NCBI GenBank assembly: GCA_023079485.1
Contig: CM041083.1
Span: 103,865,054-103,929,053, forward strand
Reading direction: 5' to 3'
Origin: Archilochus colubris
Lineage: Eukaryota; Chordata; Aves; Apodiformes; Trochilidae
Length of the DNA: 64,000 nt
The translations under genes and the position numbers were made by a program. A model generated the notes under the pieces. It saw nothing but the letters and a program-made list of their open reading frames with translations, ran no database searches and was not told the DNA's origin. Numbering within the stretch: position 1 is the stretch's first letter; every line of letters begins with the position of its first letter. This document shows, one piece after another, positions 11,570 through 24,329 of the stretch.

Positions 11570-12532
11570 TTTTAAATAAAGAGTTCCACTGACAGATTGA
11601 ATTATCATGAGAATTGTTTAAAGCTTAATGTTGAGTCCACCAAATTACTTTCTGAAAACCAAGTGTGTGGTACTTCTTTAAAACTACCTATATCTGCAGA
11701 TCCTTACTGTATCTCTGATGGACTTCCAGTCACTTCAGGGTGGTGACTTTAAAGTGCTGTATTGAATAGTGCCTTCCAGATGAACAGAAAGTAGTGAAGA
11801 ATAAACACAGGATGAGTAAAGTGAGGGGGAAAGGGTTGTTTGGTTTTTGTTTGCCTTTTTTTTTTTTTCTTTTTCCTTTTGCTTCTTGATTTTGCTAGAC
11901 AGAGAACAGAATTTTCTGCTTGGTTACAGAGAACAAAGGAGTACCTGATATGCTACGTTTTTTCCTGAATGGTTTGCTCTGTTTAACTTGATTTTTTTGT
12001 TTTCTTTGGTTTTTTTGTTTTCAGTGGAACTATAGTTATCTTAATATAAATTCCTTAGGAAAACAGTCTCTGCCCAACTCCCAGACCTGTTTTGTTCTTC
12101 GTAACTACATTGATGAAAGGGAAAAAAATTTTCTCTTTTTCTCATTGAGTAAAAATAAATATTTTTTTCAAAGATTTAGAAGCTCTAGTATTATCTTGCT
12201 AAAAAACAGACACCAGAACAAAGGGAGACAAATGTAGCATGTAGTCTGACAAGAGAGATGGTTTCACATATTCCCATGGTTCTCAACTCCCATGGATCCC
12301 AATCTCCATTCCCGACAGCTCCTGCAACTCTCAGGCATGGGCGAGGGTAGAGGACTTGTCAATGAAGGAGCATAGTTGAGCCTGGGAAGCAGGGAGGAAG
12401 GTAGTTTAGGTTTTTTGTCTGTGTTTCTTGTGATGCAACTCTGTTTTTAATTGTCAAAGCCTTAAATCAGTTTTTTCCCCAAGCTGAACCTGGTTTTGCT
12501 GTGGTGATAATCAGTAAGTGCATCCTGCCTTT
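11570..12532. other. No gene seen; contains a G/T-T tract
   Basis: AT-rich DNA. A G/T-rich then T/C-rich tract lies at 11832-11885. No coding or repeat-family signal was recognised. Confidence 0.5.
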
Positions 12533-12599
12533 ATTCCATTCCATTCCATTCCATTCCATTCCATTCCATTCCATTCCATTCCATTCCATTCCATTCCAT
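12533..12599 (+). repeat. (ATTCC)n pentamer array
   Basis: About thirteen perfect tandem copies of ATTCC cover 12533-12598 with no visible interruption, so the array is probably length-variable. The unit matches the simple pentamer class typical of vertebrate satellites, but the array is short. Confidence 0.97.
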
Positions 12600-13318
12600 G
12601 AGCTCTTCCATGTTATTTTCTCCTCTTCCTGCCTCACATGAGGGAGCAGCCAGCTAAGGTCAACTCACCATAGTGTGAAAACCTTGCTCAGTGAAGTTAA
12701 GGGAGATCACATAAAGGGTACAACAGCAGCTATGAAAAGGCATAACTAGGACAGCTGTTCTAATAGAAAAAAAATTTCTCTAGGCATTTTCACACTCTCT
12801 TCTTAAGATGTCATTCACACCTTCCAAACACACCACTTCTATCTCCTACCCCTGGACAAACAATATATTAGCAAGATTTCTTTTTACTCCCTGTGTAGCT
12901 GTAAATGTCCTCTATAGCTGGGGGAGGAAGAAGGAGCTTGTGCAAGACAATAGAATTCTTTCCAAAGCTTTAGGCAGTATTAAATGCTTTATTTTAATGT
13001 CATCAACAGCACTAAACTGCCAGGAGATATATCGGAGTGGTACTTTATATACTTTTAAAAAACATTAGGAAAACTGTTTTGTGTGAACGGGAGTTTGTTT
13101 TGTTTGTTTTGTTGCTTTTATTGGGTGGGTTTTTTTAATAATTTAGACTTAATGCTGAGGATGTGATACCAAACCCAGATTTTCTTAATTATGACTGGTC
13201 ATGAACTCTTTGGCATCTGCAGGTTTTACTCTGTCTTTCTAGTTTATTTAGGCCAAGCATTAAAATGTCACCAACAGTACATGTACTGCCACATTTGAGC
13301 TTGAGGCAATTCCCTGCA
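12600..13318. other. No gene seen
   Basis: A G/T-rich tract occurs at about 13089-13138. The 86-codon frame at 12808-13068 shows no recognised motif. Confidence 0.45.
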
Positions 13319-13320
13319 TT

Positions 13321-13367
13321 CTCTCTCTCTTTTTTTTTTCTTTTTTTTTTTTCTATTTTTTTTCTTA
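13321..13367 (+). repeat. Polypyrimidine tract
   Basis: (CT)5 leads into long T runs with isolated C and one A. All but one base are pyrimidines. Confidence 0.9.
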
Positions 13368-13368
13368 G

Positions 13369-16300
13369 CTTGTCTTCGCCCTCCGCTTCTGTGATAATGT
13401 TGTAGTTATATCATGATGTTCCAGAACCATGTAGCAGCCATACCCGTCATTGCACTGGTCTTTATCTGTTATCTTCCTTGTCTGACAGCCTGCTGAGCTA
13501 CCAAGCAAGCTTCCACTATGAAGATTCTGAAATAATATGCTTTTGACAATAGAAGAACACTTTATTCCCATTACATGTAACCTTAAGTATACACATTACT
13601 CATACCAATACTGTAATTTATTGACTGTGTTGAACTGTCAGTGATGTAGTTAGCACAGGTAGGTGCTACAGCTTCAGTTGCTAGACAGAATGACGTTTTG
13701 ATCATGGAGCTTGTTACTAATTTTTTATTTTATACACTGGATTAAAGCCAAAATACAGACTGGTTTACAAGAGAAAAAAAAAAAAAAAAAAAAATCAGAC
13801 AAATCTTGAATGGTTAACACAATGTTTGCACAGTGTTTTGCAAAATCTGTGGAGCTGAGTTTGTACCAAACTGGGGAGCTAAATTTTGTTGGTGGTTTTT
13901 TTGTTGTTCTTTTGAAGAAGCTTACATCTATAATTGTGAAAGTGTTGAATGTGAATGAACTTCAACCTAATGGAAATATTAGTTTAAAACTAGATCATTT
14001 AAAGGCTCTGTGTTGCAACATGCTAGAATATGAGATTCACAAGATTATTCATCTGAATTCAGAAGATAATTCTGTAGAGATTTGTAAAAATTATCAAGGT
14101 TGTTACGATTGCAGTATGAATGGGAACATGCAAATATTTGTTTAACAGAGGTGAAGAATGGCTTGTGTTGGTCATGGAAAATACCATTTCCAGGATGCTG
14201 GAATTTCAAAAGATGCTGTTCCTTGCATTGAAATGGAAAAATGATGCCTGTGTCAAGATGAGAAAGCCTGCATTATGGTAGCACCAATACAGGTGATTTG
14301 GGAGCAGTTAAGAAGAACTCAAGAAACATGGTGAAGACATGACAGCTGTCTTCTTTTTTTCCTTCCACATTGTGTGAATATGCTCAGTCTGTTCAGATAC
14401 ATTTCACTGGTGCTCCTAATTGCAGAAAGCCATCTTAATTAAAGATTTAGGAAAAAAAAAACACATTCTTTTCTCTTTGTAAGGCCATGCATTAAATTTT
14501 TTTTTTTTGTAATTCCAGACTTTTAGGATCTTGATATTCCAGAAAGGCATACTTGCTAACTATAATAAATTTCTTACATTTTAGAAATTAAAAAAAAACA
14601 AACAAACACAACAGGCTTTTAACCCCTAGAGGTGTTTTGGCCTATTGATGGCTATATTATAGGCACAAGTAAGTATTTTTAGTCTTTAGGACTCTAGTCC
14701 TACAGTAATATACTCATGTAGTGTATTTCATTTCATGAAATGTTTATTTCATGAAAAATAGGAAGAATGCTTTCTAAAATATTCTAAAATAATCCAACAT
14801 CAATATGTTGCATTAATTTTTTTGTGGAATCTAGAAAATATATATATTTTTTTATTTATATTGAATACTTGTGCTACTGTCTTATGTAAGTGAGGTTTCT
14901 AAAAATACAACCCCTTTTTAAAAACAAAGTTCACTTCATTAATTGTCTGTATTTAGTCTTCAGGAAGTACTTGGATTGTTATTTTTGTCCCATTTATTAG
15001 ACTCCTAGTTAGAAAAGTGCAATATTGTTTTTTTTATCTAAAATACAAGTCTTTAAGGTCAACACCAAATGCTGGAAGACAAATTACACTTTCATGTGGG
15101 AGTGTAAAGAACAGATGCTTCTAAGTGCTATAGAAGAGTCATTTAGAGCCTCTTGTTGCATTGTGTTTTGTGCCTTAGTTCATGAATAGAAGCCAAACAC
15201 AAAAGTAATCTCTTTTTAAATTCAGAAAAATCTACATTTAGGTGTCTCTCCTACTCTGTTTTTGTTTAATGTAGGCAAGTCAGAATAGTGCAGCTGCTGT
15301 TTTCCACTGTGCTTCTGCAGCTCTGTTGAGTGGTGCATATCCAAGAATTATCCTGATGGGAAGGGACCTGAACACACACAAACCTTTCACATGTGGATGT
15401 GTCTGAACAAGAAGAAATTCTCATCATGCTTGTCATAGACAACCATAAAAACTGAATTTTCTTGCCCTTTTTCCACTGCACTCCAAGAAATTGTGCAGGT
15501 GCAATGGGAAAAGAATGTGCAAGGGCTTACATATGTGCAATGAGAAGCCTGTATAGCCTCATAAACCTATCTCCATAACAAATTCCCTTTTTTTACCCAT
15601 GTCTTATGTTTTCCATGAAGATGCACACAATTTAGGATCAGACATGCCAAGTAGGAATCTGCATTTGCCTGTCCTTAATAACATTTGTGCAACCAGCTGT
15701 CTTCCAGAAGCTGCCTTTTCAACACAGGACTCTCTCACTACAGACAGCACTTCTTCATCTGTGCAAGGATGGGAAAAGATAGGGTTTAGATCTTTGTTTA
15801 GGAGCAGTATCTTTGTTCACCAGTATCTTTAGCCAATGGGCATACAACAATTCTTTGCCTAGAATGAAATAGCTGACGCACTTTCTCTTCCCAAAAGAGG
15901 CATTTTCCTCTGCTATTGATAATAAAAATAAAAAAAAAATAGAATTCCACAAACAAAGTTTCTTCTGCAAATCTATGAGAACATTGTGAGAAACTTTAGG
16001 TAGCAAAAATTAAATAAAGGGAAGGAGAGATGGGTATTAGGGAATTGGACAGGGTAAAAATTCATAGATTTTAAACTCCACTCAAGCCATGTCATTTAGT
16101 ATTCCTTTTACTCTATTTCCATGCAGACAATGCACATTGTATGCCATCAAGGCTTTTAAGACTATAAAAAAGCTATAAAAAATGTTAAGAGATTATGACA
16201 TTCACAACAAACTATTTTTTGAAGGCTGTAATGTCATAATGTCCTTGGGTATCGCACATTCTATTCCTTCCAATTTTATGTTTTAGGGGGTTTGTGCAAA

Positions 16301-19300
16301 CCATATCTGTTTTGTAAAGTTACAGCATATCTGATAGGAAAGCTTTCATATTCATCTGTGATCTGTTTTCTGTGCTAGAGAGGCTTTTGCAACTAGGAGA
16401 AGATGTTCTAACAGAATAGTCAACTATTATAGGAATGCTTCCTGGTACAGATTTTCATCAGCCTTCCATTTAAACAAGTTAAAGTTAAGAAACTGCATCT
16501 ATAAATTAGCCATCTGGTAGCTGATGATTCATCTCTGTCCCTAGGAGATATTAATTTTGGCTTGCTTTTCCTTAAAACCTAGGTTTGTATGTGATCAGAA
16601 GAGAAAATATTTTCAGAGGATTCTTTTAGTTCAGGACTACTTTTCCCTTTTACATACTTTCTCTTTTGCTAAAGTACAGGTTGTGACAGGTATTTCTAGA
16701 GCCAAATCTTTTCCATGTGTTGGTAAAGCCACTGAGGATTTAGGCAGCCATGGATTTCAAAGTATTCAAACCTGATCACCTTACCATTAGAGTAATTAAC
16801 TTATGCTGAAGCAGATTTGCAAAAGTGGTCCCTTACCTGCCTGTACACACTTGCAAACACCCTGCATACCAATAAAGATGCTAACTCTTCCACTTTTTCT
16901 TTGCATTTTTTAATGAATAGAGGGAAAAATTACAACATTTCTGGAAAGTGTTTCACTTAGTTATACTCTCTGCCCTGCGTCTGAGAAAATTTGAATGAGG
17001 GAGAACTGGAAAAAGATTATTCTTCAATTTATATGTCTTTCTTTTACAGGAAAATGACCCGTTGTTATTTTAGCACTGTTATCACACTTTAAAAATAATT
17101 TTTCAATATCTAAATATTCTAGTTCTGCATTTACAGAGGAACCTTATATTTGTATACTAACAGGTGATAACTACTGAAGTTATAATTAGAATGTTTGGGA
17201 AGAGTGAAATGGTATAGTAATTAAGGTTGAGCTGTCCTTTAAATTAATCTCCATAACATTTAAATGTGTTCATTAACTCAATGCATAATTAGGAGGCATG
17301 CTATTAATGAAACAGTTCTGAATGTTTATTAAATTACTTCCAGTCATCAGTGCATCTTGATGACGCCTGGCTATCCGGTGTATGGACATCAATAAAATAC
17401 TAACTATGAAATACTAATTGTAATCACTCCATAAGGTCTAAAAAGAAGTATTACTGTTTAAATTAAATTAAGTTTATTGACTTAATTATTGAAGGATGAG
17501 CTGTTCCAAGCTGTAAAATTCTGAACTGACATTTCAAATTACTCCCATACTTATAATTAATGCCAATTTTTCTCAAAGCAAAGACCACAAACAAATAGAT
17601 ACTGGAGATAATAGGTCATGTAAATTGACACACTGTTGTCACCAACTGTTGAAAAATAGTTTACTTAAAAATAAATTATATAATATTTTTTTGCTTTTTA
17701 GTTGAGAAAAATTCTAAAGACCTGTAAGGTCAACCTTTTTTTCAAGCAAGCCTTCTCTACTTGTCCTGCAGCCAGTTAAACTATAGTTGCAATAAGAAAT
17801 ATGTGTTAGCAACTAGGTAAAATATCTAGGTAATTCACAACCTGATCTGATTTTTTTTTCCTCCCTCCCTCTCTGCAATCTCATTTCCCCATATCTAGGC
17901 TCACAGCTAACCCTAAGGCAATATACTTCATCATTAATCTTTTAATTCATGAAGTCTAGAGCATTAATAATGTAATGAATACTCTACATTGAAGGAAATG
18001 TTTCTACTCAAAGCTTAGAGATATGTAAATAACCCTAGATTTACTTTCCATCCCATTAGGAGGCATTTAATCCATATTTGGTTTCTATTTGCTATAATAA
18101 ATTAAATATAGACACGTTTTTAAAATTTGTAATTTTTTTTTCCACATAATCTTCATAATCTTGGAAAATAATATTTCAAGCAAATACAGTTTTATATTCA
18201 GAGTTTTGTTTTGGTTTACACAACAGAAAATAAGGCAGTTTGGAGTGCATAGTGTGGATATGGTATGTGCATGCACCACTGTGTAGTTATTTTGAAACTG
18301 TGGCAAGGTTTTTTTGCCTCACAGAGGAAGTAAGGACTGTTTGCTTGCTCCAGGCTATTAAAAAAATACATATTGCTGCCTTCTTTTACACTACCAGAGA
18401 TATTGCATATGTGCATAAGAGGAGAATCTTTGTTTTTCAGGTCAGGTCTTCTTTAGCATGTAACTGAAAGCTAAGTTTTTTTCTTAAACAGATGCTAACT
18501 GGGACAAATGAGACAGAGATAAGATATCCTAGGCAAGTTACAATGTAGGTTTTAGCAGAATGTACTTCTAAATTAGCTAAAATTGCATCTGTTCTGAAGT
18601 ATTTCAGAGTTAACTTCCTGTGAGTGTGTAACTCCAAACAGGTATCTCCAAAAAGTCTAAGACATCTTTAAATCTATATGAAATATATTTCAAGTTCTCC
18701 AGTTTTTTGCCTATTAGTATTAATAATTAATTGAAAGGAATGTGATTGAGTTTCCATTATTCTGAAATAATGAGATGAAATTATATTATGAGAATGCTTT
18801 CCAGATAAGGTGCAATCCATTATAAGGGTGAAAGCTAGTCTGTTTTAACTCTTGGTATACCTGCATTTAGAGAGGATGACTTCAGACTATGAAAAAGCAG
18901 AAGTTATTCAGAGCTTCCATTAGAAGCATCAAAATCCTGCAGATTGGTAGTGAGGTTTGTTAATTATGTTTACTGTAAAAGCTCTTTTCATAGTAGCATA
19001 CTCACATAAAATCAGGCATATATAGGTTTAAGCAATCAATATGAAATGTTTACAGACTTATAATGAAACTAGAAGCTGCTTTAAGACAGAATCAAAAAGC
19101 TAGGGCATTGTCAGCTGATCTCAGCAAACTCTCAGCAAGACCTTTACAGAAATCTAATAGCTGAAAAGAAAGAGCAAAATACAGCCATCAAGAAAGCAGA
19201 ATTGTTGTTCCTGCCTTATTATTATTATTGTTGGTGGTAGCTTGTTAGAGTTGATGAAATATTTTGCTTTCCTAGGTTTACAGTAAATTTATTGGGGCAT

Positions 19301-20117
19301 TATCCTGTGAGATGTTGGTCTTTAGATTTCTTTGTTATCAAAAATCAAAATGTTTGTGTAAAGGTGCAGCAACATGTACACCATGCAGGTCTTTATTTAA
19401 CATTGTCCTCACAACACAACCTCATTTTTACAGGTAGTTATTAATTACTAGTGTTAGAAAAGTGTTTTTCTTTCCTTTTTTTATTTTTTTCCATAAGCAT
19501 GCCACTCTGATATACTGCATTTCTGTTGAGTTATTTGCATTACAAGATTTACTAGTGGCTTAGAGTGAGGTGTTTCACATGCTGGGATCTAGTCTAAGAA
19601 TTTTTAAATCTTTTTTTTCCCCCTGTGTCATTTCATTCTTTTTTCTATGTTAGCACTGCTTTTAAACTGCCATTGAGCTGTTCCAACAGTGTTGATGAAA
19701 TCCGATGGAATCATAGCAGTGATAATCACCTTCTAATTGAACTCAGCACAGAATGTTTTTTTTGAAAAATGCTTACTGTTTGACAAATAGGTCTAGATTA
19801 ACTCAATTGCTTTATTATAAAATTCTGATCAGATCTACCCAGGAGCCACTGGACATCTTGTCCTGCCACCAGGCCATGCAGAACTCAAACTCAAAGCATA
19901 AGCATTCACTCATGCTTTCATGTGGCTACATTGCTGGTGATACGTGCATGGAATGTCTTTGTCCTTAAATGCCATTAAGATGCCTAGGGTATTTAACATG
20001 GATTGAGACCTCACTGCTCGATGACTTCAGTGGCCTTTGTTTTCCTAAAACCTCTATTACTGTGTTGTTTTGGTCTTCAGTTATTTTCCAAGTGTCCAGA
20101 ATAATATTTTCCTTTGT
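13369..20117. other. Long AT-rich non-coding stretch, no gene seen
   Basis: A run of A lies at 13773-13794. The 111-codon frame at 13810-14145 follows it; it has no recognised domain, a T-rich hydrophobic stretch from low-complexity DNA, and no supporting splice or promoter pattern. The block at 17240-17500, rich in TAATTA and ATTAAT, is discussed as a conserved-element candidate. No CR1 or LTR end was seen. Confidence 0.45.
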
Positions 20118-20814
20118 CAATGGCTGGGCACAGAGAGGCAGAGAGGGACCTGGGAGTCTGGATTGACAGGAAGCTGAACGTGAGCCATCAGTGTGCCCAG
20201 GTAGCCAAGAAGGCCAATGGCATCCTGGCCTGTATCAGGAACAGCGTGGCCAGCAGGTCCAGGGAAGGGATTCTGCCCCTGTACTCAGCGCTGGTGAGGC
20301 CACACCTGGAGTCCTGTGTCCAGTTCTGAGCCTCTCAGTTCAGGAAGGAGATTGAGGTGCTGGAGCAGGTCCAGAGAAGAGCAAGGAGGCTGTGAAGGGA
20401 TCCAGTACAAGTCCTGTGAGGAAGGGCTGAGGGAGCTGGAGGTGTTCAGCCTGGAGAAGAGGAGGCTCAGGGGAGACCTCATCACTCTCTACAACTCCCT
20501 GAAAGGAGGGTGTAGCCAGGGGGGGGTCGGTCTCTTCTCCCAGGCAACTCTCAGCAAAGCAAGAGGGTACGGTCTTAAGTTGTGCCAAGGGAGGTTGAGG
20601 TTCGATATTAGGAAGAATTTCTTTATGGAGAGGGTGATCAGACATTGGCATGAGCTGCCCAGGGAGCTGGTGGATTCTCTGTCCCTGGAGATATTTAAAA
20701 AGAGACTGGATGTGGCACTCAGTGCCATGGGCTGGTAACCACGATGGCAGTGGATCAAGGGTTGGACTTGATGATCTCAGAGGTCCCTTCCAACCCAGAC
20801 GATTCTATGATTCT
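20118..20814 (+). mobile_element. CR1 LINE, 0.7-kb 3' part
   Basis: Reading through small frameshifts, this gives the whole ORF2 C-terminal region: [70 protein letters not shown], then [19 protein letters not shown]. The 3' UTR has GTTGGACTTGATGATCTCAG and the end is GATTCTATGATTCT at 20801-20814. The RT catalytic core lies upstream of the truncation point and is absent. A stop interrupts the frame just after SCVQF. It resembles the 46930-47635 copy in wording (CIRN, SCEE, LESCVQF), suggesting the same CR1 subfamily. Confidence 0.95.
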
Positions 20815-22144
20815 TCAGCATACTTCAAAGCTACATTGATTGCCACAGATTCATTAGTATCACAGATTCAGTAACACTAATATAACATGGTCTAGAGAAA
20901 AATCGTTCTGTGTAGAACTTTGAGAAACTAAGTTATTTTTGCTAATGAAAAATTGGAACATACTGTGCAGTGGTTTCTGTTACAAGGACTACAAGTCCTG
21001 CTCTTTTATCTGATTTAGTTTTTCTTGGATTCATTGCTTAATATAAACCTCAACTGCACATTTGGATAGATGAAAAGCCTATTTTGCCACAGCTGAAGTA
21101 CCTCTAAAATAACAGCAGTGTATATTTGGAAGTCTGAGAAGGAAATGGAAATATCTAATGGTTATGAAAATGCTGAACAATGTGGTATAAGAGTTTAAGA
21201 TTTTTGTATGGCATGACATATTATAATGTACATTAGTTACAGAGATTTTGTCATATTAAACTTTTCCTCTTAAAAAAATGCAGTTTCAAGTCATTTTTCT
21301 TCAACTCTTCTATTACAACATGAAAAATTTCTCATGAAAACTTATTTGCCTCTTAGAAAAAGTACTGTTTTCTGAAACAGTGGAGGAACTAATGACATCT
21401 GATACACAAACTGTCAGTCAAAAAAGAGAAAGGCAAAGTAAGCCAAAATTTGGATTGACACACTGTAAACAAAGCAAGGTGTTCAAATTTCACAACATCA
21501 AGAGGTACACATTCGAGATTACATCTTGAACACAGGAAGATGAAGACTTACATCTATAGTAACTCTCCTGTGCCTAGTGGAAATGTGCCTGAGAAACAGG
21601 GTGGGAGTTTCAGAACTCATCGTTCTAATTATCCTGGGTTATGAAGAAGACTTCTGAGCAAAAGCCTGTGGAGTGCCTGTTGCTTATAGAAAATGTTCAC
21701 TGTGGGTTGAAGGACAGAGTTGAATTCTGACAGTGCTGGAAGTTGCAATGAATGTGAAAATATTTCTTAAACACCATCTTTTGTAAAATTATTGCCTTGG
21801 ACCTGTTTTTGAATGCTCACTTTCCTTCTCTCTCATCACTTGTCTGTCTCTTGCCTCACAGCAAGTCTTCTCCTTCCTTCTTAGGCATGAATTGGGAGCT
21901 CGACCACTGACTGAACACTGTTCCAACTAGCGTAGGAGTTTTTTGGCCTTTGTTAGTAGGATTCAACTTTATATTCTTAGGAAAGTTGATAAAATTTAAA
22001 AATTTGTTATTTCACCTGTTTCAGTTTCCATGGGAACACTGATAAAGTGTTTCAGTTCCTCCATAATCTCTTCTCATTGTCTTCTGGAAGTCATATGATC
22101 CCTGATTTTCTGGATATCTAAGCATTGATTTGAAGTAATATCTT
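20815..22144. other. AT-rich non-coding DNA, no gene seen
   Basis: No repeat ends, RNA genes or family motifs were recognised. Confidence 0.5.
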
Positions 22145-22455
22145 TAAGGGGGCATCCACAACTTCTCTGGACAACCTGTTCCAGTGTCTCACCACCCTCA
22201 CTCTAGAGAATGTCTTTCTAATGTCTAACTAAATGCCTCTAAATCTTCCCTCTTCCAGTTTAAAGCCATGACCCTTTGTCCTATCACTACATGCCTTTGT
22301 GAAATATACCGTCCAAGCTTTCTTGTGGTCCCTGTTCAGGTCACTATAACTTCTTCCCCAGAGCCTGCTCTTCTCTAGGCTGAACAACCCCAACTTTCTC
22401 AGACTGTCTTTACAGAAGAGTTGCTCCAGATCATTTAATGACATGATGGCTGTGT
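22145..22455 (-). mobile_element. CR1 LINE fragment, ORF2 C-terminus
   Basis: On the minus strand the sequence reads LRKLGLFSLEKSRLWG, then an RTKGHGFKLEEGRF-type block, then the region encoding the HWNRLP-like motif (seen on the plus strand as ACAACTTCTCTGG..CAACCTGTTCCA). Both ends are cut: there is no ATTCTATG tail on the 3' side at 22145 and nothing upstream of the FSLEK block. Wording is close to the 43565 copy in the overlapping part. Confidence 0.9.
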
Positions 22456-23460
22456 CTGCCAATCATTGCCCTTAATGTCTGTGAACTCAAAGGGGAAACA
22501 AGTATCAAAAATATTGGACAATTACAAGCTTTATTAAAATAGAAAACTTAAGTGTAAAAGAAAAGCTTTAGTGTAGAAGAAAAACTTTTCAAGTGGATGT
22601 TTTCTCTACCCACACAACATAGGAGTGTCCTTTGTTGGTTACTAGGGAATTAACCTACATGCAGTGCTTTTAGAAATGCTTTTCATCCATTATAAGCTCT
22701 GATCATAACTTGGATAGTTCTTAAAATCAATTGCCTGTAAGACATAAATCAATAAGAAATATGATCCTTTTATTCTAGCACCCACTTCAAAGGTTATACG
22801 ATTGTTCCAGTGAGATTTACAATGTCAGCTGTATTTGAACATTTTAAATATTGCAGAAGTAAATTCCAGTGTGAGATCTTGCTGTAACAGGAGAGAAGGC
22901 AAAAAAAAAGAAAAACCTGTATGCAGAATTTCAATGGCAGTTCTAATGCAAATAATTTATAATTTTAACTGTTTGCCTTGTGATTGCTATCATTTTTATT
23001 GTTCAGTTTTATAAACACAATTTTTCCACAAACATTATGGATAGTATATCCTCTCTACAAAAGGTCTCTGTGGCATATAGAATTTAAAGAAGGGATATAT
23101 TTACGTTTCAAGGTGAATTACCTGTAGAAAATAAGTTTTGTCTAGTTAGCCTGAGCATTTCAAATAGAATATTAGCAGATCAGACCATCACAAATCTGCT
23201 TGGTATTTGTAAATTACAATTGGTCTCCTTTGCAAAGCCTTTCTCAAGGAGAGGTGGTTTTTTTTTCCAGGGAATGTTATTTCCAAGGATTCCAAGTTAC
23301 AAAAAAATCAACAGTTAATAGTAAAATAGAGATTATTAATTTAGAAAATGTAGCCTGGAAAAAATGAAAAATTATGTAAGTAGATATTTCCATCACCTTT
23401 GTTTAGAAATTTGGAGGAAAATAATTGAGGGCAAATGTGGTAATGTACAAAATTACTCTT
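22456..23460. other. AT-rich non-coding DNA, no gene seen
   Basis: No recognisable feature between the two minus-strand CR1 fragments. Confidence 0.5.
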
Positions 23461-23840
23461 AGAATCACAGAATCATAGAGTGTCAGGTTGGAATGGACCT
23501 CAAAGATCATCTGGTCCCACCGTTCTAATATTATTGTTTATGTATCTCCCAGCACCCCATTGAGCAGCAACTTAAAACTTTCCAAAGTGGGGAAATCTAC
23601 CACTTCTCTGGAGAGACTGTTCCAATGTCTGACTGTCCTCATGATAAAAATTGACCTTTTGTGTTCTACCAGAATCTCACCAGGAGCAACTTGTGCCCAT
23701 TGGCCCTTGTCTTACCCATGGGACTCCTTGTAAATATGGAGTCTCCGTCCTCTTTGTAGTCCCTCTTTAAATATTGGAACATTGTAATAAGGTCTCCCCC
23801 TAAGCCTTTTCTTTTTAAGGCTGAAAAAACCCACTCTTCA
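23461..23840 (-). mobile_element. CR1 LINE, 3' end
   Basis: The plus strand starts AGAATCACAGAATCATAGAG, the reverse complement of the CR1 terminal repeats, followed by the TTGGAATGGACCTCAAAGAT block. Minus-strand coding remnants read FSALKRKGLGGDLITMFQYL (from [15 protein letters not shown]) and end at the junction with the plus-strand CR1 that follows. The ORF2 parts upstream of FSLEK are missing. Confidence 0.92.
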
Positions 23841-24329
23841 GAAGTGGAGGGGACTGTGGTGGATTGTAATGTGTGACTCTGCCAAGGCAGTGAAACTGCA
23901 ACATCTAGAAAAAAAGTCATAGCTAAAAAACCAAATAGACAGCTCCAGACCTACAGGGGATGGCTCTGACCCAGCAGGAGCAGAGACCAGAGTGATGGCA
24001 GCCCACCCTACATCATGTACACCCTGGGGAGTGCAAGTGACCCAGGAGCTCAGCAAACAGGATGCTCAGGACAAACAGAGTGCAGCACCTCAGAAGGGGA
24101 CGGTGCAGCAGTTTGTGTGAGTAGGTTCTGCACGTAGGGCACAGCCCCTTCTTGGCTTCAGAGGCTGCCTTATCTAGTGGTCATAACTCTCCCAGGAGAG
24201 AGTGGCAAAAGCCACTGCCAGAAGAAACGTGGTGACCCAGACAGGGGTCCCAGACACTCACAGAGGTGTCCTGGTCCACGGTTGCAGTGAGTACTTAAGC
24301 TTATCGTTGATACCAGAGGGCAGCAGAGA
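23841..24329 (+). mobile_element. Probable 5' leader of the following CR1 copy
   Basis: GC-richer DNA lies directly between the minus-strand CR1 3' end and a recognisable plus-strand CR1 ORF1. By position it should be the 5' UTR and ORF1 start of that copy. I do not recognise its sequence with certainty, so the assignment rests on context. Confidence 0.4.

Noticed and set aside
20316..20738. 140-codon plus frame as a gene (with a 103-codon antisense partner)
   Set aside because: It is the CR1 ORF2 C-terminal region; the antisense frame is its shadow.
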